From Alisma plantago-aquatica (Eukaryota > Streptophyta > Magnoliopsida > Alismatales > Alismataceae), in contig OY856412.1 of the NCBI GenBank assembly GCA_963693085.1, positions 1,061,098,744-1,061,162,743 of the forward strand: DNA of 64,000 bases, written 5' to 3'. Each line of letters begins with the position of its first letter. The stretch's first letter is position 1. Below are positions 54,536 through 64,000 of this stretch, piece by piece. The notes below the pieces were generated by a model. The model had not been told where the DNA came from. It ran no database searches and was given only the letters and a program-made list of their open reading frames with translations. The translations under genes and the position numbers were made by a program.

Positions 54536-57500
54536 TCATCTTCTCTTGCCAACATAAGGAACATTTCTTCTTTCTAAAATGAGAAAGCCTCTAATTCTCA
54601 TTGGCAGCAACACAGCTTCAGTGCAGATAAAAGGTCTGTTCATCATGCAACCCCATCTACCCAGCTCTCTTGATGTCGAATTAATAAGCTTATGAACATA
54701 TTGTCCCATAATCGCATGCTCCTGGATAGAAAATCTGATGTCCCTGGTGATCGACGAGGCTTTCCATGGCTCGGGTGCATTCACCTAGATAATGTCATGC
54801 GCATTGATATCATCAATTTCAACCACCGAAATATTGATGTTTTTATCATCTGCAATCTTAAGAGCAACTGCACATGTTGTGAGATAAGCACAAATAAAGT
54901 TATCCTCTACAAGCCAAACTCTGAAAGCAATTCTCATTCTGCATGCTGAGTCCCGAATGATCCCCACCACCCATCATCTATGCCTACCATTAGGGTCAAC
55001 GTTTCTCCCTATAGTAAGATTCAACTTGAGATTAGCAACATCAGGAGGAGTCCATCGTATCAAGAAGATACTTCTTAATCTAGTTTGCGGTTCTATGAAA
55101 CCATGTGTCGACAACTTTTCATAAAAGTCAGTAGATTCCATTTTGGAAAAAGATTTATTTTTGAGAAAATGATTAACGGTGTGAACAAAGAACTCCATTT
55201 AGAAATTAGGTTAGAATTCCTATCCAAACCTACATGTGCATCTATCACACCATATAGACCATGTGATGAGGCCACACAACAGACCTTGCAGCCATGTCTT
55301 AGCGGAAAATTGTCGACATGAGTGGCTGCAGATATGAATAATGTCAATGAAATTGTAGGGAGGAGGCCGGTCAAAGACCAGTAAATTTCTACCGGAAGAA
55401 ACTTATGGTTTTTCCTTCAAAAAACAAACGATGCATTGTTTCAATAGAGGGAGAGTCACAACATGAGCATCTAGAGGGCAATATAATATGACATCCAGAG
55501 ATGTTGTCATCAGTAGGAATAGCATTGTGTATAATCTTCCAAAGTAGTGTGCAGGATTTGGGAAAATCGAGATTCCAAGGGATATTCAGCTGGGGGTAGT
55601 AGGAGTAACATTTGCATAGAGGATATGCATCTTCACCGATTTGATGGAAAAGTGCCCTCATGAGGTAGGAGCCCATATCATCATGTTCAGAGATGATTGT
55701 TTTGCACCTTTTTATAATGTTAATTCCATCCTCATTGAAGATGTGTCTGAGAGATATCCAGTCCCATCCCGAATTAGGCAACCAGAAATCAGAAAGCTAA
55801 AAATCTAATCTTCTATCACTCACATTAAGAGTATAACCAGCAAGAGAAATACCACACCATCTAGAATCCTAGATAGAAATATTGTCTTTACCAACTATCC
55901 AACGATAGAAGGAATTAAAGGTAGGGAAGGAGCGCCAGATAAGCTTCCATTGGGAAGATGCATTTGAGCTTAGCTTGAGATAGGGAGGATAGAACCCAGC
56001 TCTGTTAGAGAGGGAGGAATGATATTTGTCACGGCAGAAAGAGGCCCATGAAGAGGTACCATTGGTGATTTCCCAACATGCCTTGTAAGTAAACGCCCTA
56101 TCAATGATTCTCATGGAGTCCAGACCCAGAGCACCACAATTGGTTGGAGTAGCAACTCTATGCCATGAAACCCAAGCTTTTCTTATGCACGCATCTCTAC
56201 CAGACCAGAGAAAATGCGACATGATCTTATCATGTCTGTCACATATGCCAGTAGGGATGCATATGGCAGCAGCAGTATACACATCTGTGGAGGAGAGGGC
56301 ATGTTTGATGAGGAGACGACGCCCAACAAAGGATAAGAGGTTAGCCTTCCAGGAAGCAATCTTCTTGTTCATTTTCTCCAAGAGAAACTCAAAATGAACC
56401 AACTTAGCTCGACCAAGGATAATTGGGACCCCAAGGTATGTGATGGGTCCGTCTTGTAGATCAATATTGAGTGAGCTAGTAATTCTAGTAGCAAAAAGTG
56501 AGTTATTCCCCCAATCAAACATGTGGATTTGTTGTGGGTGACAATCTATCCAGTAGCTTTCTCATAGCCACCAAGAATTTTATTGATGCTAGCCACACTA
56601 TTGGGATCAACATTATAGAATACAATGATATCATCTACATAAAGAAGGATAATAGGTGCATGACCAGCTCCGCGAGTATGGAATCTTTGCATATCATTTC
56701 TTTGGACAACAACCTCCATAGCTCTAGTAAGAATATCTTCAAAAATAACAAAGAGGTAAGGAGACATAGGATTTCCTTGTTTGAGGCCTCTATGAAGTTG
56801 GAAGAAACCTTCAATGAAGTCCCCTAAAATGACTGAAGCCCAGGATCCATCATAGAAGCTAAGGCATAAACGAACGGCTTCAGGTAGAAATCCAAATCTC
56901 TCAAGAATACGATAGAGAATTCTCTAATCAACTCTGTCGTACGTCTTACTCATATCATACTTAATGATGGCATTTGGATAGTTACCTCCTTGATTAAGAT
57001 CATGACATGATTCCTTGGTAAGTCTGATATGATTGACGATGTCCCTCCCATGGACATAGGCACACTGTGACTCAGAAGTCATTTTGTGCTTGAGTGGATT
57101 CATACGATTGCTAACAATGGAACCAAGGATTTGGAGGATGACATTCTCAACCGAAATAGGCCGAAAATATGCAATAAGATCAGCAGGTTGTGAAATATTT
57201 GGGGTCAAGGCAAAGAGACACACCATCAAGCCTCTGTGGCATGTTTGATTTCTGAAGAACGCATTTACAAGGAGTGTCGCATCATGTTTGATGAAATCCC
57301 AAGCCACCAAAAAGAATCTAAGAGTGTATCCATCAGGACCCGGAGCAGCATATGCATTCATACCTTTCATGGTGGCAAGGATTTCTTCCTCCGAAGGTGT
57401 TGTAAGCAAAGTCATGTTGTCATCTATGGAAATGGACGAGTCAATGGATTCAATATAGGAGACTACCTCATCTTCATTTGTTGGTATAGTAGCAGAAAAT

Positions 57501-58723
57501 AAGTTTTGAATATGCACGGCCGCAGCTCTTGCCATAGTTTGTTGATCATTAGAGACAGAACCATCAGGGAGAGAGATTTGTGAAATATTTCTTCTCCTTT
57601 TCTTAGACCTCACCATAGCATGGTAGAAGGATGTGTTGCGCTCTCCTTCATTCAGCCAATTAATATTAGATTTTTCTTTCCATAAGAGCTCTTCCTGGTG
57701 AAGAATGCCTCGAAGCTCCTCCTTTGTAGCTAAAAGATTAATTTCATTTATACTAGATGGGTCTTCGTCATATTTTATCTGAAGGATATGTACCATGTCC
57801 TCAAGGTCTGCCTTCCTTTGAAAGATACAGCCAAAAGTATCTCTATTCCATATTTTGAGAGCATTTCTTACCAATTTGAGCTTGGAAAAGAGGATGAACG
57901 ATGGATGCCCTACGACTTCATGGTTCCATGCATCCTTAATCACCTGCAAACAGTCAGGGTGCTCGAGCCAAACAGAGAGAAAAGAAAAGGGTGGGCGCTT
58001 TTTGGCTTGCTACAGATGACCAAAATTGACCAGAATGGGACAATGGTCATATTCCCGAAAATGTGTGAGATGGTGAGAGGTAGAAGTTGGCATGTTGATT
58101 TTCCATTTGTCATTAATCAAGATACGATCTAGGCATCTCCATTTTGTGGGGGTTCTCTGTTGTTTGTCAACCCACGTGAATCTACTTCCTTCGAATGGTA
58201 TCTCGCCAATGTTGGCATCAGTAATGAATGAATTGAACTCGAGCATAGCTTGGAACTCAGGTTCCGCAGCACCACGATTCTCATTGTGGTTTCTAATAAT
58301 GTTGAAATCTCCTGCAATCATCCAAGGATTATCACCAATACATCGGGAAGTAGCTAGAAGAGAATCCCAGAGCAATCTTCTCCCTGTGTAAGAGCAGCTA
58401 GCATAAATAGTAGAAACATAGAAGGTATTTCCGGATTGCTCCGAGTATTTGACAGTAATATGTTGTTTGTGCTCGCATATAATGATCGGGTTTAGAGTCT
58501 TATCATCATAGAGCCATATCTTGCCTCCTTCTTGTTGATTGTATGTCACCCAATCAAGTCTCACAACATCAAGAAGTTCATCAGCTCTGAAAGCATGGAT
58601 AAAGGGTTCAAACAACGCCACAATAGATGGTTTGTGTTTATGACAGAGCTTGCCAAGGAGTTTTCTAGTTTTGTTATTAGCAACGCCTCTTATATTCCAA
58701 AACATGGGTGGTAGCATAGACAT
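54536..58723 (-). pseudogene. LINE ORF2: endonuclease, reverse transcriptase, RNase H-like tail
   Basis: It starts 1 nt after the ORF1 stop. The endonuclease (58723-58010) shows WNIRG, AGDFN and YDHCPI, where the usual Ser before Asp-His is Tyr. A TAG near 58010 precedes the RT part, which has NWLNEGERNTSFYH, APGPDGY, KYDMSKTYDRV, QGNPMSPYLF and YVDD near 56640 (many L1s have FADD). Stops at 56924 and 56546 and a frame change near 56525 follow. GRRLLIKHAL and the Cys-rich zf-RVT-like region (CSCCDS near 55450) come next. The last part (55198-54536) resembles plant LINE RNase H (GGIIRDS) but lacks the first catalytic Asp. Confidence 0.85.
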
Positions 58724-58724
58724 A

Positions 58725-60820
58725 TTATGAATGGAGGAGCACTATCACCTCTATATCATCATTAATCAGGTCACCGACTTCGCCTCTTGCCACCATCCTC
58801 ATCATATTTGTCTTCCAGCAATCTGACTCGTAATAGTCATCTCCATCCGAATATGGTGTTCCTCTTCCAAGATGCCCCCGTCTTCTGTATTCAGCGTGAG
58901 TGTAGTTTCTATCAAGTTGAGAGTTTAAGTCAAATTCAGATCTTCTGGTATGTCTAGTACCTCTTGTGGATTCTGCATTATCTAAATGGATGAAATCTTC
59001 CAATCGATGGTGCTAGAGGATAACTCTATTTCCATCTTGATCTACAATCCTTCTTTCCATTGGTATATTATCATCAACACGAGCATGAGAGCGCTGCTCC
59101 TGATCAAAAGAACGTGGGATCTATGTTTGATGAGGGAGAGGCGGTTTTTCATTTGGAATAGCAGAAAATCTAGGTTCTCCTTCAGCCTGCAATTCTTCAG
59201 CAAGTATGTGAAGTTCCTTTCCAAACTTAGAGAAATGGAAAGCATCTTCATTGTTGTTCTTCCTAGCTATCAAATGTAATTTGAGTGTGGCTCTACAAAC
59301 TCCATGTGACAAAACAATATATTGAGGTACATCCTCCTTGAATGCTTCAACGAGAATGGGAATGCCAGATAGATCATCATCACTTTGCTACCATTTGGAA
59401 ATGAAAAGAAGATTACCGAAGGGTTGAACAATCTCACAGATAGTGTTTTCATCTCTGAAGCCAATGGGAAGATCAGTAAGCCAAAACCAAAATTTTCTTT
59501 GTGTGCTCCATCATCTCCAATTTCCAGTCTTTGAATCATCATTTTATGATGTTTGTAGATAATCAAACCAGCGTTCTGTGTTGTTTCTGCATCTCTTTCA
59601 GTGCTGAAGAAGACCACCACCTTTCGGTATGCAAACCTGTAGATATCCACCGCAGTAGGCCAGAATGCCTAAAGAAACTCACAAAAGGGAGGCCAGACAA
59701 TGTCGTCTTTCCAGGATATCTCAACAGCGCATTTGAGGGATGTAATTCTCTTGTTTCTCTCATCATAATCAGGACTTATGGAAACAAAAACCTTCTTGGG
59801 TACATGTTGAGGCCCCCCATGAGCCGGTATGCCAGCCGGCAAGTCGGGAAAAGCATTACGTGAGAAGATGTCTGGCGGTGGTGGCGGGATTCGAGCACGA
59901 GCTGCAGGGCAGCGTCTGGCAATATGTCCAGGTTGTCTACAAGTGTAGCACACTTTGAGAGCTCTACATTGGGATTGTCAATGTCCTCGTTGCATGCATC
60001 TGTAACACGAGTCATGGGGAATACCATACAACGGCTACTTTCGGGGTTGAGGATTAGAAGATTCGATAGGAGCCACTCGAGTCACCATCATACGACCAGC
60101 AAGGGGTGGCGGTGGGGGAGGAGGGAGAAGGCATGTTTGATCATTTCGTACTAATTGCACCCTATTTTGATTTTGATGTGGTAGTGACAATGATGAGGTG
60201 AACATCACAGCTTGTGCCGCTGTCACGTCTGCTTTACGGGACGACGGCAGAGGAGGAGAGCAAAGACAAGCTTGAGTCTCAGATTCAGGCGGAGGCATCC
60301 GCTCAACTCTCGTAGCTTCATTGTTGGAGTTAATGACTGATAGGGTCTGTGTCGTGATGGCCAGTGGTATCGCAGATGATAGAGGGTTCACAGTCAAGGA
60401 CTGGATCACCGGCGGGCACAGTGTTGTGTCATTAGTCATCACGGGAGGGGGCGGAGGGACCACCGGAGGGGCCATCGAATCTTCTTGATGTTGTGACTCC
60501 CTGGCGTTTATAGTTTGTGGTCGTTCAATCACATGTTGAGATGTAGGGAACGCTAGCATCGTTCCAACAGCGTCCGTCTGTGGAGGAGGAGAAATTACCA
60601 TCATATTAGGAGTCGATGTTGGCATGATGAAGGGTTGTTTGTCTTCAATCATCGTCATAGGCGGGGGCGATCGGAGTAAGTTCCTGATATTTGGGATCAT
60701 GCTATCTGGTGGTGTGGAGGAAGCGGGGAAGTTATTATGTCGCTCTATGACAATACTTTGCACACGTCGGCCTTGTAGGTTATGCCACATTACCCTACGG
60801 AGAAGAGATGAAGGTAGCAT
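58725..60820 (-). pseudogene. LINE ORF1: Gag-like RNA-binding protein with two zinc knuckles
   Basis: A Pro-rich N-terminus (60820-60035) is followed by two adjacent CCHC knuckles near 60010-59900. The first has C-x2-C-x4-H-x4-C spacing but carries a TGA; the second, CYTCRQPGHIARRC, is complete. Next come strands resembling an RNA-binding fold (VFVSISPDY, YRFAYRKVVVFFSTE), then an acidic and Arg-rich C-terminus ending TAA at 58725. Frame changes lie near 60035, 59670 and 59270. Such proteins coat LINE RNA. Confidence 0.75.
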
Positions 60821-61105
60821 CTAGATGTCAGAGGTTTTCCGATAGAAAGGTCAGGAAAAAGGTAGCGCGGAGCCGAGATGGTGGAGTGTATATCAAAACC
60901 CTAATTCACAGCATCAGTGGTCAACCATCATCTAGTTCTCAACAGGAAGGGGTAAGGATGTCGGTGAGGAGAAAGGGGGTTGGGGGAGGACGATATAGGT
61001 GGACTCTGGTGGGCAGGGTGCCCAATCGGAGGGTTCTAGAAGCGGTCACCGTCGGTGGCAGATCAGGCAAGGAGCAACCCGGAGTGATCAGCCTTCATCT
61101 AAGGT

Positions 61106-61805
61106 TCTGCAGTGATAAATATGCTAGCTAATTTGGATAGATCAGTTCAACCTTTGAACTGGTCGTCTCACTTCTTGTACAATCGGTTGGTCTCCTTGAA
61201 CGGTCGTCTAGCCTCCTGTCCAACCCGATATTTGGACTCCTTCCAAACAGTCGATTAGGCCCACTAGGCAGTCATCTGGCTTCATCGTTTTGTCCTCCAT
61301 GGTCCTCTAGACGGTTGGCTCATCTCATGAATTAGTCATCTCATCTAGATATGGTCATATTCTCTGTCGTTGCAAGATAAAGAAAACTATCCTATTGCTA
61401 CTTTATTTCATTATAAAGAGAAACCTCAATATATATTTGAGTGGAGAAAAGGTAGGAAAGAATTAACTTTATATTGGGAGGAGAGAGGTGGAGGCTCGGT
61501 ACAAAGACCGAGTTAATCATAAATAAAACCAAACCATCCTACCACACACAGATATAGGATATTGGCCATAACCATGCTAAACATTCGCCGTCAAAACCTT
61601 TTTTGGGATGTGCGTACACATATATACACATATATACACATTGTATGTGTGTACACATATATATATATATTAGTTTGGGATTATGTGATAATTGATCGGA
61701 TATGCATATGAGACAGTTTAAATATTCACATTGTATGCAATAAATAAATGATAAAACCAAAAATATGATCATATCAATTATCCTAAAGTATAGTAACTTG
61801 ATGTG
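61106..61805 (-). other. Cop2 leader, PBS-proximal part
   Basis: Noncoding; aligns inverted with 24370-25040 of Cop1. It holds several GAACGGTCGTC/GACGACCG-like motifs (61150-61330) and a (CACATATATA)-type microsatellite at 61616-61671. Confidence 0.6.
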
Positions 61806-61817
61806 GCTCTAATACCA
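61806..61817 (-). other. Primer-binding site of Cop2 (initiator tRNA-Met)
   Basis: The minus strand reads TGGTATTAGAGC, the same one-base variant as Cop1. Confidence 0.85.
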
Positions 61818-61818
61818 C

Positions 61819-63996
61819 TATTGGAAAATACGGGAACAGAGTATAGTAGTGGAAACAAAATTTTATCTACCTATATTCCCCATAAAATCAAGATTACATC
61901 AACCACCATGAAATAGGAAAGATGTCTTAACGAGTTATACTTGGTCCTAGAGCAAGTCCAACAACAACAATCACTTCAATGAAATTGTGAACTAGTTGCC
62001 CTTCGACGGTGGTTGTGCAGCTCCTGGTCTTCACCACGAACAACGAACATGACAACTTCTATAGTGACTCCAGTGGTCTCACCGCGGACTACATGCTGAC
62101 TTTGCTCACCTAGAAGCAACAAAAGGACTCATGCCACTAGACTAGTCCACACTGACCAACTAGAACTCATGTCCTTCAACTAGAACAGACAGGAAGGAGT
62201 TGTCCCTCATGTCGGTGTATTAGTCACCAACTTGCTCTCCCACCAACAATGATCCTTAGTTGTTCTCTCTCGTCGCTATCCCTCCCTTGTCGGGTAGGAC
62301 TCGCTTGGTCTCTCTCAGTTACTACAACTAGAGAGGACAACAATTGTCAAAGTAACTAATTCTTAATTTTTGTTCTCATTTTTGTGCTTTGGGAAGCCCC
62401 CAGTACCTCTCTATATATAGGCGGGGTTTGGGCCAGGGTTACCACTCAGTTTGGGATCTAAGGGGAAGTGGAAGGAACTAGAAGATCTAAACTTTTGTGA
62501 CCTGTGAAACTCCAAATGACTGTCTGGCACACCCAAATGGTCATCTGGTGTGTGAGATGGTTGTTTGGAAGTTTCCTAAGCACACACAAATTTGGTAATT
62601 TGATTCTTATTAATGTCACATATTAATTCTTTGCACCATAAGTATTGTGCAATCAAAACAAGTTAGGGAAACTTACAGAACATTCGTTCGGCCCAACTAA
62701 GCCATCTCGCACAGACGAGACACCTGTCTCTCTCACCCAGACACCCATCTGGTGATTCAACATGAACCGATCTATTCAACTGGTTGGTTCAGAAGGCATA
62801 ACTTAGCCAATTCTATTTTTCATCAGTTTGAAAACCCACACGACCGTCTCAACTCTTGAGTCAGTCATCTGGTACTCCAAACAGTCATCTCACTATGTGA
62901 GATGATCATATGGTAGTACATACATCATATTGGATAATTTGTTGTGTGAATTGAGTACCTAAACACTTTAGTAATCATTCCAATCATCATTCAAGATCAA
63001 AATACTCTTCTAGATGAGTTCCTTTGTGGGTAACCCTATAGGTCCCATATCACGTTGGTAGTGAATGTCCATAACTAGCTTATGACATCACAAGCAAGGA
63101 GTGGTGCCTAGTCGCACATCAATTCCACCTAAGTGAATGGAAAGTTGGAGAACAACTTCAACCTAGAATCTGTGTAAGGTGTTGTAGTGATTGTATATTT
63201 TCTTTGTCTTTAATATCCAGATTAAACTGAAGGCATAAAATTGTCATCCTCTCAACATTCAACTCATGTTCCTTGAACCAAGGGCAGACTGTCTGAGATA
63301 ATGTGACCTCAATATCATGTATTGATTCACATGTGCATGAGCATGCGTTTCTCAGTCTTGCTTATCAAGTGGCTAGGATATCACACATCATTGTGGGGGA
63401 TCCCATATCTATCACTTATAGTCTATCCCCATGTGTCAAAGTCGCCCAATCATCACCTTTCTAACACCTAATGTTTCAGGAAGGACACCCAATGACATGT
63501 GACAACTGTAGTGATTTCAGGTTTAAGAATCACAATCACCACCTTCACTATGAGAAATGACTATGACCACCAATGATGGTTTCCATGTATCACTCTCAAG
63601 GTGGATCTATCTGATACACTACTCCCTAACATGTATCTGTCTGCTTGGTTTGATATTGCCATATCATGACTAATGAGATTATGTCATCAACCAACCCACA
63701 CTCTAGTCTTATGTGTTACTGGTGTCTATCTACCTTCCACAATAACAACTGACTAGGGACATAACAAGAATGTACATACTCGTAGCATTCATATGATCTC
63801 ATTCTCCAAGTCTTAAACTTGAAGACATATGTCATTGAGTATTGCCATACTTTAGACATTGATAATGTTTCCTCATTATCAAATAATTGAATGAAACATA
63901 ATGAATTAGAAGCTTGCCTTTATGAGTATTAATCAAATCCTTTATGGTTTATGTCAATCATCATATGATTGGCTCTCTGGGCATACCTTTCCAATA
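61819..63996 (-). repeat. Cop2 5' LTR
   Basis: About 2.18 kb, lacking Cassandra. Both ends carry C-to-T type changes relative to the 3' LTR: TATTGG for TGTTGG and CAATA for CAACA on the plus strand. Palindromic motifs lie at 62510-62900. Confidence 0.85.
62411..62420 (-). promoter_or_regulatory. LTR TATA box of Cop2 (5' copy)
   Basis: CTATATATAG, at the position of CTATAAATAG in the other LTR. Confidence 0.6.
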
Positions 63997-64000
63997 GGGT

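Larger units (their letters stand above)
54289..61105 (-). mobile_element. L1-type LINE inserted in the Cop2 leader
   Basis: About 6.8 kb with ORF1 (60820-58725) and ORF2 (58723-54536). A poly(A) tail appears as T10 at 54289-54298 on the plus strand. Cop2 leader sequence resumes on both sides, as alignment to Cop1 shows. The 5' end is set where Cop2 similarity stops, near 61105, and may be off by tens of bases. A GC-rich 5' UTR of about 280 bases is consistent with a full-length copy. A possible target duplication around CCTTATGAA / CCTTAGATGAA is imperfect. Confidence 0.85.
46888..63996 (-). mobile_element. Cop2: Ty1/copia element with decayed interior
   Basis: The LTRs start TGTTGGAAAGG and end CCCAACA (minus sense). 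Flanking GAGTT (46883-46887) and GGGT at the window end are compatible with a 5-base target duplication. Minus order: 5' LTR, Met-type PBS, leader (split by the LINE), gag, decayed interior, PPT, 3' LTR (split by Cassandra). LTR start, PBS and gag type match Cop1. Confidence 0.85.

Noticed and set aside
54270..61110. Clear target-site duplication for the LINE
   Set aside because: The best candidates (CCTTATGAA and CCTTAGATGAA) differ by an insertion; not certain enough to fix the ends.

Overview
This window looks like plant nuclear DNA, most likely from an angiosperm with a repeat-rich genome. I found no host gene, rRNA or tRNA gene. Almost every base belongs to nested transposable elements. 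The plant assignment rests on Athila-type Ty3/gypsy elements primed by tRNA-Asp, copia elements primed by initiator tRNA-Met, a Cassandra TRIM with 5S rRNA sequence in its LTRs, and a plant-type L1 LINE with an RNase H-like tail. All coding regions are broken. Where the original codon can be guessed, most stops look like C-to-T or G-to-A changes (CGA to TGA, CAG to TAG, TGG to TAG/TGA), as expected for methylated, silenced repeats.

Layout. 1-14711 (+): Gy1, an Athila-type gypsy element whose 5' LTR is cut by the window edge. It sits inside the 3' LTR of Gy3 (14712-19995, -), a gypsy element with gag and no pol. Gy3 in turn sits inside the 5' LTR of Cop1, a copia element (+) whose pieces run from 19996 to 45808. 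That same LTR holds a 3.1-kb insertion (20205-23312, probably a solo LTR). Cop1 is broken by Gy2 (26894-43887, -), a second, better preserved Athila-type element with an extra LTR-adjacent fragment on its left. 45809-46887 is unassigned. 46888-63996 (-) is Cop2, a complete-length relative of Cop1. Its left LTR carries Cassandra (47271-48105) and its leader carries an L1 LINE (54289 to about 61105, -).

The most interesting biology is shared by Gy1 and Gy2. Downstream of integrase both carry an extra gene block: ORF2 (a plant-transposon-type domain, Pro/Ser/Thr-rich stretch, coiled coil, acidic tail) followed by ORF3. ORF3 holds two successive Ulp1/C48 SUMO-protease-like modules. In both elements a TATA box lies between integrase and ORF2, and a 3' splice-acceptor-like sequence ends exactly 2 nt before the ORF2 ATG. 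This suggests an internal promoter and/or spliced subgenomic mRNA. Both also have a second polypurine tract shortly after the ORF3 stop.

A second theme runs through the window. Gy1, Gy2, Gy3 and Cop1/Cop2 each carry a cluster of short imperfect palindromes just upstream of the LTR TATA box. The motif is different in each family. In Gy1 and Gy2 the LTR motif recurs upstream of the internal TATA box. All boundaries, frames and homologies were read by eye; no database or alignment program was used.
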